In this document: piece after piece, positions 46,127 to 58,190 of the stretch
How positions within the stretch are numbered: the stretch's first letter is position 1
Layout: every line of letters begins with the position of its first letter
Source of the DNA: Bryum argenteum
Taxonomy: Eukaryota; Streptophyta; Bryopsida; Bryales; Bryaceae
Assembly (NCBI GenBank): GCA_037043015.1
Contig: CM073325.1
Coordinates: forward strand, 15,169,001-15,233,000
Direction of reading: 5' to 3'
Length of the DNA stretch: 64,000 nucleotides
Program-made: the position numbers and the translations under genes
The notes under the pieces: generated by a model
Told to the model about the DNA's origin: nothing
What the model saw: the letters and a program-made list of their open reading frames with translations, nothing else
Databases searched by the model: none

Positions 46127-48383
46127 ATGGCAGCTCGATCTGCGGCCGCGGGGTTGCTGAAGCGCGCATTGTCGTCATCATCGCCGCAGCAGCAGCAGTA
46201 TGTGCGATGCATGTCGTCGGAGACGCCGAAGCGCAAGGTGGCCGTGCTGGGCGCTGCCGGAGGCATCGGACAACCCCTGGGCCTCCTCATGAAGCTCAAC
46301 CCGCTAGTCACCGATCTGTCGCTGTACGATATCGCTGGTACCCCCGGCGTGGCGTGCGACATCAGCCACATCAACACCGGCGCCCATGTGAGCAATCCCT
46401 TGTCTTTCATCGGTTCTCTAGAATATAGTCTCTGGGATCAATGCGATCTTCGATTTCGATACGAACGAAGCAGCACCTTTTCTTGTGGTGAAGGCGTGTA
46501 GGAGTACTTTCATTTTACATTTGTACACCTTCATTCTAATGGGCCCAATTTCAGGAACACTTGCTTCTCATCGTGTTACTCAAGTAGTGTGTTTGTAAAG
46601 TAGTACAGTACTGTGATCGTGTTGTACTGAAGTTATTTTCTGAGGTGGCTGTTTTCATGTAGACTTGGGGATTGTTGTATTTGCGAGTGTCTCTGAAAGT
46701 CAAGTGTGCAATTGTGTTCTAGGTGGAAGGTTTCGCTGGAGAGGCTGATTTGGCGAAGGCGCTCAAGGGATGTGACCTCGTTATTATCCCCGCAGGGGTG
46801 CCTCGCAAGCCCGGCATGACCCGTGACGATCTGTTCAATATCAACGCTGGTATTGTAAGGTCTCTTGCATCTGCCATTGCTGAGCACTGTCCTGAGGTAC
46901 GTTGCACACCATGAACTGAATGCGTTTGCGATGAATCTATCCTACTTTTCGAACAAGTCGAGGAATACTATAATTGTCATCTTCTGGTAGTTGGGACACG
47001 AATCCTGGGATGTTGGCGAAGTTTCGGGGACTTTCATGTATGACAAGTGCGCTGATGCGAGCTCATTTTACTATCACATTGAACTTTAATGGACAGAAAT
47101 GCTTCGTCTGTGGTATTCACCGATGTGGTTTCGGTGATGGTGGTTATGCAGGCTTTGGTGAACATGATCAGTAACCCTGTGAACTCAACCGTGCCAATCG
47201 CTGCCGAGGTGTTCAAGCAGAAGGGCACGTACGACCCAAAGAGGCTGTTTGGTGTTACCACTTTGGATGTGGTCCGAGCAAGAACCTTCTTGGCCCACAG
47301 GAAGGGCCTTGCAGTGAGCGGTATGTTACTCCTCGGCTGTTGCCTTTGTAAACGCTCAAGGCTACTAGTAGACATTAGGATGCATCGCGGCAAATAGATG
47401 AAAATACAATGAATCGCGTTTCTCGAGTCCCTTACGTAAAGTCGCATTTCCAATCCACCGTTGTTTATATGAATGATAAGGTTTTTGTGGTTCACTAACC
47501 TGCGCGTTGGATGATGCAGGTGTGGATGTCCCTGTTGTAGGCGGTCATGCTGGCGTGACCATCCTTCCTCTCTTCTCCCAGGTAATTGGAGGGTAGTACA
47601 TTCTGCATTAGTGCATTTTTGTCTCATATAATTTTTTTGTTTGAGGAGCTTTTTGTGGAAATGGAGACGTTTTTCATATGATTCGTGCGTACTGCTTCTT
47701 ACGTGTAGTATTGGTTTCTGCCTTGTTCAGGCGACCCCTTCAGTGGAGTTGACAGACGAGGAACTTGAACAACTTACGAAGCGCACTCAAGATGGTGGAA
47801 CGGAGGTCGTCCAAGCCAAGGCCGGCAAGGGATCCGCAACTCTGTCGATGGCGTAAGTTTGCTTTTCTTGAAGGCGGGTTCTTTTCAGCCACGCTCTTCC
47901 TTGCCTCATTTTGGTTCACATGGTACGCTGATGTGGCTGCGAATTTCAAGTGTGTGTACTGATCCGAATTGTTGGATGCCAATCTCAAGTGTGTGAAATC
48001 GTGTGGATGTGCAGTTATGCTGGAGCTCTTTTCGCCGAGTCTTGCTTGAAGGGTCTGAACGGAGCCAAGGATATCGTGGAGTGCAGCTACGTGGAATCTA
48101 ACGTAGTCCCTGGCTTGCCTTTCTTCTCGTCGAAGGTACATGTTTCTACCACACCCTTGACTGTGTGACTACTGAACACTTGGAGTACGAGTAAAATGAA
48201 ATACAGCACAGTACCTGAACGATGCTGTTGGGTTGACAGGTGCGATTGGGTCCCAATGGTGTGGAGGAGGTGTTGGGTCTGGGCAAGCTGTCAGACTACG
48301 AGCAGAAGGGTTTAGAAGCATTGAAGTCGGAGTTGATGTCGTCCATCGAGAAGGGTGTGAACTTTGCCAACGTGAAGGCGTGA
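46127..48383 (+). CDS. mitochondrial NAD-dependent malate dehydrogenase, copy 1
   Basis: Seven exons (46127-46387, 46723-46896, 47152-47320, 47520-47581, 47731-47852, 48015-48135, 48240-48383), all with GT-AG borders and consistent phase, give 350 residues. It interconverts malate and oxaloacetate with NAD in the citric acid cycle. The N terminus ([19 protein letters not shown]) is a typical mitochondrial presequence. Landmarks: NAD-binding GAAGGIG at 42-48, substrate arginines Arg115 and Arg121 (VPRKPGMTR), and catalytic His211 in GGHAGVTI with its Asp partner in TTLDVVRAR. The end, [11 protein letters not shown], is near the usual family length. It is 5.9 kb upstream of a second copy in the same orientation with identical exon lengths. 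All key residues are intact. Confidence 0.95.
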
Positions 48384-49304
48384 AATGCATGTTGTGTCTG
48401 CACCACCAGTTTTGACTTCATTCTGATACGAACTTAGGAGGTAAAATGAATAATGTATTGTCCACTTTGCTATAATGGACAGCAGCACGCCTACTTGAAG
48501 GAGTTGTTGCAGTAAAGGTTGATCACAATTTTTGTTGAGTATCAAGCATTAAGTGAACACGACTGACTGGGAATCTGCTGGCCTCGATCGTCGCTTTCCG
48601 TCATGTCTGTGGCTTGTGTTCGGGTAGATCACCTCCATTCGTTGATTGTTGTGATCTACTCTCGAATACTTTGTACCACGGCAGTCCGGTGGTCTTCTGT
48701 GGTGCAGAATTTGTTAAGAAAGCTTGTCATCATGCATAGTACCTGATCTTCTAGAGATGGATGGGCAGCTATGCACAAGACAGACCATTTTGATGTACGA
48801 AAATATCTAACCGTGTCGCCACTTGGAATGTTTATTGCCCCTTTGGCTGAGTGGACGACCTCTGAATAAGGTGGGCTCCCCAATAATAGCGTGAGTTTCT
48901 GTATGAGCTTTTTGTAGGGCAGTTAACAGTGGAAGGAATTTTTGTTCATGGGTTGAAAGTAAGGTAAATCATCAGATTTCAACTCTTTAGATTTACAAAT
49001 TGCCATGACTTATATGGCTGTATAAAAGTGTTATCTTTCTTCTATTCCCCAATGTGTTAGCTGTTAACAAAAGGATACTCTTGTTAACAAAATGATTTTC
49101 TTCTCTTTGTAATTTTGAATTTATAATTGTCACACAGATGATATACATTACCATACATCCACAATATGAATGAATAAAAGTTAAATATTGTATTTCCACT
49201 CTATAATTTTGTATCCAACTCCATGAATATGAATCTGTTATATGTAATGATGTTATAACATTATATTTCATGAAATTGTGTTTTTGAAATTGTTCATATT
49301 TTAA
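48384..49304. other. intergenic after MDH copy 1
   Basis: 3' untranslated region and AT-rich spacer; nothing else recognised. Confidence 0.45.
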
Positions 49305-50234
49305 CCCCTAAAAATCCAGGAAAACCGATTCGGTTTTCTGAGATTTCGGGCAGCTCATTTTAAGCATTTAAATTGATATTTTTGCCTAAGATTTTTATTG
49401 GGTGCTCCCCATACAGTAATGTGTATGTGGTAAAATTTTCAAAGTCAAATTTTAATTTTATAACCTTCACCTAGAAATTTTAGGTTTCAAGTCCTAGACG
49501 GGCAGTTTAAAATAAATTTTTTTTAATTTTTTTTTTTTAGAAATATGTTCATTACCAAATTACTATTCAAATTCCAAAGTATCCGAAGTCAAAAAGTTTA
49601 CCACTTTTACAAGGGCAGCCTCCAAAACTTTCAAAAACAATCTTCACAATTTCTAGTAATTTTACAATTTTTTCTTTCAAAAATTGCCAGAATTCGAGAT
49701 TTTGGATTTTTTCCAAGATTTTTTTTTTTTTCAAAATTCACATTATCATAAATGCACCTTCTCACCGTCAAGATTTTTCTCAAACTAAATATATCATACG
49801 TGGTGCTTGTTTTACTATATGGTTGTTTTTAGGCCTTCTTTCATAAAATATTTTACGTTAAGGTCAAAAAGTGGAATTGGTCTCTAAAATTTTGCATGAG
49901 CATACCCAACTTGATTACCTACATGAAAAAAAATGAGGGAAAAATATTTGGAATAACAATCATCAAGTTGCCCTTGGCACCATTTAGACAATGCCTCTCA
50001 CGCAGCGGCAAAAAAAAGTGTTGGTCAAACTTTGATTGTTATGATCTCACAAATGACAAACATCCAACGGTTGAAATTTTGACCAGTCCTTTGTATACAA
50101 GTTAGGTACAAGATCTTACGGTTCAAAGTCTAAAACCGGAAAAAAAAGTTTCTCCATTTCCCCATTTCCCAACGAAGGTGAAAAATGGCAGTTTTTGGTT
50201 CTGGAGGTCGAGGAAACCCCTGGATTTTTAGGGG
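49305..50234 (+). mobile_element. TTAA-flanked element, 930 bp (CCCCTAAAAATCC family), copy 2
   Basis: The best-preserved copy: left CCCCTAAAAATCCAGG and right CCTGGATTTTTAGGGG are perfect inverted ends, flanked by TTAA at 49301-49304 and 50235-50238. The interior is AT-rich and non-coding, with 'tttgcctaagatttttattg', 'gtgctccccatacagtaatg' and 'gaccagtcctttgtatacaa' shared with copy 1. Confidence 0.75.
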
Positions 50235-50569
50235 TTAAAATGATAAAATTTTATCTTGCTAAAGAAAAATTTTATGTAATTATTAACTGTTAATGACTTT
50301 TTTTTAATGTTAAGGAATGCTTACTTCTTAGGATTAACATTTATAGAGGGTTGATTGCATAGATGTTTCTATGATGGTGTCCTATAATGATACCCTATAT
50401 ACGTTCACTACAAATACATGGAAAATCATAGTGGGAAGCTACTATTACCTTTAGCTAAATAAGGCTAGTTAGCCATGATCAAGACTAAGTTGATTTTGAG
50501 CGCAAAAGTACATATTGTACTTTTGATATTGGATTCAGGAACAATAGTCTTTTTGATAAAATGTACCAC

Positions 50570-50910
50570 ACGCCTTGGCTTGGTGGTCAAGGCTCACGGC
50601 CCTCAATGAGGAGGTCGTGGGTTCTATTCTCTGTGTAGGCGTGGTGCTTACCACCACAGTCCACCGAGTCATGGTGGGGGGTTCTTGGACCTCGTTGAAT
50701 GAATACCTCAAAGCCCTTTGGGAGGATACCATGTCGGGCATCTCTAAGGCACCAATGGCTAAGTAGGAACTAGCATGGTGTTTACCCGGAGAGGGGTTAG
50801 TTGTCCCGCCATTGGATTGATGACCTCCAGGCATACATCCAAAGAAAAGTGGAACGAACACTCTATTCATGTCAACCTCTAAATAGGTTGAAGTTTCTCT
50901 ACTTCCTCTT
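50570..50910 (+). mobile_element. tRNA-derived SINE, near full length
   Basis: The head has RNA polymerase III promoter-like boxes: A-like 'ttggcttggtggtcaagg' (50575-50592) and B-like 'ggttctattct' (50620-50630), spaced as in tRNA genes. The body follows and the tail (50810-50900) 'ggcatacatcc ... gaacactctattcatg ... cctctaaataggttgaagtt' is shared with fragments at 15165, 21130, 42505 and 58677. An open frame at 50575-50766 is incidental. Confidence 0.65.
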
Positions 50911-51305
50911 TTTGTTGAAGGCTCTAGGTATTATACTCTTAAGCAAAATGTTAGTCTTGATATTTTAGTCTATGTTTAGGTGGTAGGAACTCCTAGAAAT
51001 TGGGTTGAATAGGGTTGTGTTAGGAGTTTTGAGGTTACTTCTTCTTGCTGTTAGTTTGGATTTTTGTTACACCGCACCTAATGATGCAAATAGTGTTGCA
51101 AGCTTCATACAAGCTAGCTAAGGCAAGAACAAGACAAAATGATAAATTCATCTACCATGAAATCCTTTTTGTTTCTAAATTTCTGTCTTCGCACTTGGTT
51201 CACTTTGAAACAAGTTTTTTCTTAAAGAGGTAGAGTTATCCAGAAGGCAAATTTCTTAACATAATATTAGAAGATTCTGTAAAGTGATTCTTGAGCTTAT
51301 ACTAA

Positions 51306-51704
51306 GGGCGAGTCTCCATGCTTGAACCGACCCGTCATATTTGAAGGTTCGTCCTGTAGCAAACCTTCATTTAAAATTAGGGAGGAGAAATGATGGGTTG
51401 TCCTCATGTGAGGACCGTGCCGTAATAAACCTCCATTCGATTTAGATAAATGACAGAAAATATCTAATGCAAGCTCCTCAAACAAAGGAATTCCAAAAAG
51501 CATCCTAAATTGAGGGAAGAATAATCTAAGATAAGAATGAGGGTCACCCGTATTATTTGTTGGGCTTGCCAAGCCTTCTTGGTAGACCCGTCATCTAAAA
51601 AAACGAACCGCTTTTATTAATACGGGTCGGGTGTCTCCAAATTACATGCAAGCCACCCTCACCTTCAAATAAATACGGGTCGGTTCAAGCATGGGGACAG
51701 GACC
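51306..51704. mobile_element. PIF/Harbinger-type (Tourist-like) MITE, 399 bp
   Basis: Inverted ends of about 45 bp with mismatches: 'ccatgcttgaaccgacccgt' (51317-51336) is exactly complementary to 51675-51694, and outer ends are GGGCGAGTCTCC and the complement of GGTCCTGTCCCC. TAA lies directly outside both (51303-51305 and 51705-51707), the target duplication of PIF/Harbinger elements. Non-coding; lies upstream of MDH copy 2. Confidence 0.7.
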
Positions 51705-51991
51705 TAAGGCCCCTGCAAAACAGAATGGTCAAAGTGAAGTGCCTCCTACCCAGGTTCTATATAAAAGATTTGATACCATTCTCTTTCTATTACAAGCTCG
51801 GAACACAAATCCCATTCTTGCAAAACAAGATTGACATGATTGATGACAACTTAGCCTTCACAGCCAGATTCTCTAGAGTTAACTGGTGAGCTCCAAGCCC
51901 TAAACCTCTCGCAAGCTTCCCTCATTCCCCTTGTGGTCCATTCAATCAGGCTCGCAGCGCTTCCGCCCCGTCCATCGCTCCGTTTGAAGAA

Positions 51992-54372
51992 ATGGCAGCT
52001 CGATCTGCGGCCGCGGGGTTGCTGAAGCGCGCATTGTCGTCATCATCATCGCCGCAGCAGCAGTATGTGCGATGCATGTCGTCGGAGACGCCGAAGCGCA
52101 AGGTGGCCGTGCTGGGCGCTGCCGGAGGCATCGGACAACCCCTGGGCCTCCTCATGAAGCTCAACCCGCTAGTCACCGATCTGTCGTTGTACGATATCGC
52201 TGGTACCCCCGGCGTGGCGTGCGACATCAGCCACATCAACACCGGCGCCCATGTGAGCAATCTCTTCTCATTCAACCCCTCATTGTACAATCTCGTGTTT
52301 CATTCTAGATGTCATTCAATGTGCTGTAGTACTTATCTCTCAATCTTTTGTTTACATCCTCTTCGCTGATTTCATCCTGTCAATTCTAGGTTGTGTACGC
52401 TGGTGTCTGTTAGTTTGTTAGATCATCCGCATTTCACAATTACCATTGGTCATATCTGAGTTTATCAGTTTCTCAAACTCGATCTGTTGCGTTGAATTAT
52501 TTTTTTGTTGCGGTGAAGATGCTGGTTTTCTTTGTTTTGGTCTAGAATTGTGGAATGATTTTTCGTATCTGAAAGTTAAGTGGAAGTCGTGTTTTAGGTG
52601 GAAGGCTTTGCTGGAGAGGCTGATTTGGCGAAGGCGCTCAAGGGATGTGACCTCGTCATTATCCCCGCAGGAGTGCCTCGCAAGCCTGGCATGACCCGTG
52701 ACGATCTGTTCAATATCAACGCTGGTATTGTAAGGTCTCTTGCAGCTGCCATCGCTGAGCACTGCCCTGAGGTACGTTACGAATCATGGACTCGATTAGT
52801 TAAGAAAGTGATTGATGGATTGTAGTGATGGTTATTAGTATTCTACCTCGATGAATGCTACTGTTGTTTATACCAATCAGTCACCTTTTTCTTATCTAGC
52901 CACAACTACGTTCTGGCAACTCGGACACTGATTCTAGGATTTTGTTGAGGCTTTGGAGATTTCTGTATATGACTTGTGTGCTTTTGCTAGTTGAAGCATA
53001 GAGTATTTCTATGAACAGGAGTGCTTTGTTTGTGGCGATGTTTAATGATGTGGTTTCGGTGATGGTGGTTATGCAGGCTTTGGTGAACATGATCAGTAAC
53101 CCTGTGAACTCAACCGTGCCAATCGCTGCCGAGGTGTTCAAGCAGAAGGGCACGTACGACCCAAAGAGGCTATTTGGTGTTACCACTTTGGATGTGGTCC
53201 GAGCAAGAACCTTCTTGGCCCACAGAAAGGGTATTGCAGTAAGCGGTATGTAACTCTACAGTCTTCGATAACGTTATAGAATGCTGTTATGATTTATCAG
53301 ACAGAAGTCAGGAAGAGTGGATTCTGGCAGTGCATACGTTTCTGCGTCAGAATGCAGGTCGTATCAAGTGTAGAGTAGCTTAAGCCCAGGTTCTAAGTGT
53401 TTTTAAGAAGTGGCTCCTTGAATCTCGCACTTCCACTACAACAGTGGCCTCAAAGCTATCTGCAATTCGCTTACCTGCGCGTGGGATGATGCAGGTGTGG
53501 ATGTCCCTGTTGTAGGGGGTCATGCCGGCGTGACCATCCTTCCTCTTTTCTCTCAGGTAATTGGAAGGCAATGAAAACTGAATTCGTTTGGGGGTTTAGT
53601 AGTTTCATCGGCGCATCCTTTCTGGCTGTGCTGTGATAACTGTGATTGTTAAGGAGGCGGTTGTTTTGTACAAACGTAACCTCTGTGAATATCCGGTCCT
53701 TACTCGGTTCAGGCGAGCCCTCATGTGGAGTTGAGCGAAGAAGAGATTGAACTACTGACCAAGCGCACTCAAGATGGAGGAACAGAGGTTGTCCAAGCCA
53801 AGGCCGGCAAGGGATCCGCAACTCTGTCGATGGCGTAAGTTCGCTTTCTTAAGAAAGCGGGTTCATTTTAGCCACGCTCTTCTTTGCTTCATTTAGGTTC
53901 ACATGATATGATATGGCTGCGAATCGCAAGTGTGTGAACTGATCCGAAGTGTGTGAATTGTTGGATGCCAATCTCAAGTGTGTGAAATCGTGTGGATGTG
54001 CAGTTATGCTGGAGCTCTTTTCGCCGAGTCTTGCTTGAAGGGTCTGAACGGAGCCAAGGATATCGTGGAGTGCAGCTACGTGGAATCTAACGTAGTCCCT
54101 GGCTTGCCTTTCTTCTCGTCGAAGGTACATGTTTCTACCACACCCTTGACTGTGTGACTACTGAACACTTGGAGTACGAGTAAAATGAAATACAGCACAG
54201 TACCTGAACGATGCTGTTGGGTTGACAGGTGCGATTGGGTCCCAATGGTGTGGAGGAGGTGTTGGGTCTGGGCAAGCTGTCAGACTACGAGCAGAAGGGT
54301 TTAGAAGCATTGAAGTCGGAGTTGATGTCGTCCATCGAGAAGGGTGTGAACTTTGCCAATGTGAAAGCTTGA
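51992..54372 (+). CDS. mitochondrial NAD-dependent malate dehydrogenase, copy 2
   Basis: Seven exons (51992-52252, 52598-52771, 53077-53245, 53495-53556, 53713-53834, 54004-54124, 54229-54372), the same lengths as copy 1, giving 350 residues. The proteins differ at only a few places (for example [18 protein letters not shown] against [18 protein letters not shown], and RKGIAVSG against RKGLAVSG). Presequence, [16 protein letters not shown] and GGHAGVTI are all intact. Introns 1-4 are diverged from copy 1, but intron 6 and its flanking exons are identical base for base, and the 100-bp leader is almost identical. Both genes appear functional; the duplication may raise dosage or allow separate expression, which cannot be told from sequence. 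Confidence 0.95.
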
Positions 54373-54676
54373 TGATGCATGTTGTGTTTGCACCACCAGT
54401 TTTGACATTTCTTTAGACCTCTCCCTGCTCCCGAGTGATCGAGCCCAGGAGTTAGAATCGAATAATGGGTTGTTCAAATTGCTTAGATGGACAGCAACGT
54501 GTCGAGCCTTGTTGTAGAAAGGTCGTAGGCTCCACAGCTTTCCATTTCCTTGAAGTGTCCGTGGTATGAAGTCAAGCTTGTTCACAAATATGAGTTCATA
54601 TGGTCATGATCCGAAGGCGGCAACTTCGTACTTCTAGCTTAGCTGAAAAATAATATGTCCTGGACTGGACTTTTTG

Positions 54677-55334
54677 GTCACAACTTCCTACAACATGGCA
54701 CTTTGCCATACTTTTACTTGTTTTTTTCCTTACAATGTGGGATTGCAAGCACTAGTGCTTCGTAATTTTGAAACACATTCATTGTGCCATGTCATGTTAC
54801 TTTATTGCCATGTAGATCCCAAAGCAACATCCAAGGCAAAATCCAAAGCTAAAAAGTTATTCCATGTCATTGTTGCCACTTCCCATGCTTCCTCCTTTAT
54901 GTAGAAGCCACATTGTTGCCACTTCCCATGCTTCCTCCACTTTCCATGCTTCCTCTTTGTGTAGAAGCCACACGATTGGAAAGATTGTGAGTTGGATGAA
55001 TTGTATTGGTTCAAATGAGCAAGTGGTTGCTACATGAGAGGAAGTATGGGGTGTGACAACAATGACACATAACAACTTTTTAGTTATGTATTTTGCTTTG
55101 GATATTGCTTTGGGATCTACATGGCAATAAAGTAACATGACATGGTACAATGAATGTGTTTCAAAATTACGAGGCACTAGTACTTGAAAGCCCACATTGT
55201 AAGAAGAAAAACAAGGAAAAGGGAGGCAAACTGCAAAGTTGGAGGAAGTTGTGATACTCTCTCCTCCTTTCGTGTAGTTTGTGCCTTCGCAACCACTTTG
55301 CTCATTCGAACCAGTTCAATTCATCCAACTCACT
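54677..55334. repeat. large foldback (inverted repeat) element
   Basis: An arm at 54677-54905 is repeated inverted at about 55030-55255, with outer ends 'gtcacaacttcc' (54677-54688) and 'ggaagttgtgat' (55244-55255). Shared blocks include 'ttgaaacacattcattgt(g/a)cc' and 'atgttactttattgccatgt'. A second, nested inverted pair joins 54985-55025 ('gtgagttggatgaattg') to 55293-55334. The mirrored open frames at 54674-54904 (+) and 54857-55195 (-) are by-products of the symmetry, not genes. Confidence 0.7.
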
Positions 55335-56572
55335 ACCTAATTGATACCAAAGTGTATTTATGAGACGTATGCTCTTTTACTGCAAGCGATGAAAAGTGGA
55401 CTTGGTGTTGCTTTGATCTCTTGCATGTCAATATCAGATATTTAGTGTTTACTTTCGCCGTAATATTTTGAGCTATATTATCTCTGAAAGTGCTCAAAGT
55501 GATGATCTTTAGCATGAAATTCCTAAAGTAACAAGAAGATGATTGAGGTGGAAGCCACACAACTGGTAGGGTTCAAGGATCCACTTCAATTAGAGTGGGC
55601 AAAAGATGAGACCTTATTACCACATGACTGGTACACAAGAGTTGTTAATTAGTGTTACATACGTTTATTGGGAACCGTAACACTAAATGTCACACATCAC
55701 CATAGTACTACAACACTAATTGTCAAAGGATAAAGGTGAAAGCATGCAAACTTTTTTGCAAGTGGAAACATTCATTGGAAGTAGTGCAATAGGTGACTTG
55801 AAGAAAAGATAAGGAACATCAATTGCAATGGCGGCTTGAAGTAAGCACTAATCTCAATAGAGCTGAGAAATAGTGTCATTTACAAAAGTTCCCCGTTACG
55901 ATAGACCTATATCTGCGTAACACTAACTGACAATTATCGTGTAGTGGCACCCATGCTAGAGCACGTTGTGTGAGGGAGGGGGAGGGCCATGCCACACGGG
56001 AGGCAAGGGAGAGCACCGGAGCGTGCGATTGGTTGATATATCCTAAAATGAGGATTTCCAGCCTTGGAGACCTGGTAGTTTCTTGAGGCGCACTTTCATC
56101 TTTTATCCTGCTTTTGCCGAAATGGCCTTCCGTGTCGTACGGAGGCCTTCATTGCGACCAATTACGGGCCTTGACATCAAGCAATTTCCTCCGGTGTGAC
56201 ATGGCCTTGATATCCTTGCATATAGTCAATATCTTCTCATTCACTTCTAAATTCCTTAGACTCATGGAGTATGACATTCTTAAAAGCTTAAAAGTCAAAT
56301 TAGAGGAAGATAAAATCTTGGAGAAACTTCATATAAGGGAATGCTCTAGTATAAAAATAAAGAAGGTCGAGAAATGGCTCATTTTCAATTGAAAATGAGC
56401 TGATTCAGGACTTTCAGGTCTTCAATTTTATATTCAACCGTTGAGCGGATTTTTCATTTTACCTCAATCGTAAAATTGGTCGTTTTCTTTAGTATTACAC
56501 GAAAGTAAATTCATGTCTGCAGTTAATCAACAACTTTATGATCCATCATCTTCAGAGAAACCTAACCCTTAA
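55335..56572. other. intergenic, possible CACTA remnant
   Basis: No gene recognised. Around 55900-55950 the complement reads 'cactacacgataattgtcag' + ttagtgttac, which resembles a CACTA-type terminus; 'actaattgtcaaagg' and 'tagtgttac' near 55640-55725 may be its relatives. No matching opposite end or duplication was found. Confidence 0.35.
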
Positions 56573-57502
56573 CCCCTAAAAATCCAAGCGTTTTTTGGCC
56601 TTCCAAAACCAAAAACTGTGATTTTCTACCACCTTGTTCGAATTGAGATATGGTCAAAACATTTATTGTTTTTCTGTACTTTCAACCGTAAGATCTCAAA
56701 CCCACCTACTATTTGTACTACCATGTGAAATTTCAACCGTTGGATCTTCACCATTTGTGAGATCTTAACATTCAAAGTTGGTGCAGAAGTTTTTTTGGGC
56801 ATTGCTTGTGAGACATTGTTTCCATGGAGCATAGGTAAAATTGAAGATTGTTACCTCAAACATAATTCCCATATTTTTTTCCATGTAGATAATCAAGTTG
56901 GGTACGCTCATGCAAAATTTTGGAAACTCATTCCATTTGTGTGACCTTCATGCAAATTATTTCCTAGAAGAAGGTCTAAAAACATCGATATAGTAAAACA
57001 TGCATTTCCTTCGATATATTTGGTTTAATTAAAAATCCAATCGGCGAGTAGGTGCCTTTATGAGTTTGTGAAATTTGAGAAAAAAAAAAATGGGAAAATT
57101 CCAAAACCTCAAATTTTGACAAATTTTGTAAGAGTTAATTCAGAAATTATTAGAAATTGTGAAGATTGTTTTTGTAATTTTTGAGGGCTACCCTTGTGAA
57201 ATTCACAAACTTTTTGAGTTAGCTCACTTTGGAACTCAAGTAGTAATTTGGTCATGAACATATTTCCAAAAAAAAATCTCAAAAAAATACTAAATTTAAA
57301 CTGCCCCAGTTCGGCTCGCAAACCAAGAATTGTCGTAGAAGACTCAAAAATTGGAATTTGGCTTTGCAAATTTTACCACATACACTTTGCAGTATAGGGA
57401 GCACCCATTAAAAAATTTGGGCAAAAGTATTACTTTTAACCTATTCATCTAGGCTGCCCAAAATAGCAAAACCCCAATTTGGTCCTCTTGGATCTTTAGG
57501 GG
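56573..57502 (-). mobile_element. TTAA-flanked element, 930 bp (CCCCTAAAAATCC family), copy 3
   Basis: Ends CCCCTAAAAATCCAAG and CTTGGATCTTTAGGGG; TTAA at 56569-56572 and 57503-57506. The interior is in opposite orientation to copies 1 and 2. Its right TTAA is also the left TTAA of the next element, so the two are directly abutted. Confidence 0.7.
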
Positions 57503-57506
57503 TTAA

Positions 57507-57868
57507 CCCTTAAACGCTCAAGCAAGCCGGAGGGGCTTGATTCCAACACAATCTTCCCTCTAGCTCTCATTGTACTAAACTTTTCACTTATATTTTGATG
57601 TCAAAATGGTCACCTTCTTATGATGCATTCAAAAAGTGAAATTTTATGATTCAAATCACAATTTGTATGAATGATTTTGTGCTTTGAAAGGATTGTGGTA
57701 GGAAGGTTGGGGTTGTACATAACCTTGTAGGAGGTTGCAAGCTCATCATTGATTGGTCCATTCATGATGCCCAAGTTCAAAAAGTGCACTATTCATGATG
57801 CCCAAGTCCAAAAGATGTTGTGATCCAATTTTGGGCTGCCCGTTTTAGACCCCATGGGCGTTTAAGGA
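57507..57868 (+). mobile_element. TTAA-flanked MITE, 362 bp (CCCTTAAACG family), copy a
   Basis: Starts CCCTTAAACGCTC after TTAA, ends GGCGTTTAAGGA before TTAA (57869-57872). The interior 'agctctcattgtac', 'cttatattttgatgtcaaa', 'ggaggttgcaagctcatcat' and 'gttgtgatccaattttgggc' is shared with the other copies. Confidence 0.65.
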
Positions 57869-57872
57869 TTAA

Positions 57873-58190
57873 ACGCCTAAGGAAGCTTCTTTCTAGTAGA
57901 CTAGAATCTGCTCTGTAACTCTCACTCTACTCAACTTTTCACTTATAGTTTGACGTCCAACCAGTTACCTTCTCAAAAAGTGAAATTTTACAATTCAAAT
58001 GAGTGATTCTGTGCTCTGAAAGGATAGTGGCAGGTAGGTAGGTTGGGGTCATACACAACTTTGGAGGAGGTTGCAAGCTCACCATTGATTGGTTCATTCA
58101 TGTTCAAACAATGCACTATTCATGATGCCCAAATCCGAAAGATGTTGTGATCCAATTTCCGGCTGCCCATTTCAGACCCCATGAGCGTAG
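57873..58190 (+). mobile_element. TTAA MITE (CCCTTAAACG family), degraded copy b
   Basis: Directly follows copy a in the same orientation. Same internal order with more differences; the right terminus is decayed ('gagcgtagcgtctag'). Confidence 0.55.

Noticed and set aside
50575-50766. 63-codon open frame
   Set aside because: Overlaps the SINE head and body; better explained as a transcribed non-coding element.
54674-55195. Similar open frames on opposite strands
   Set aside because: They mirror each other because of the foldback and have no known domain.
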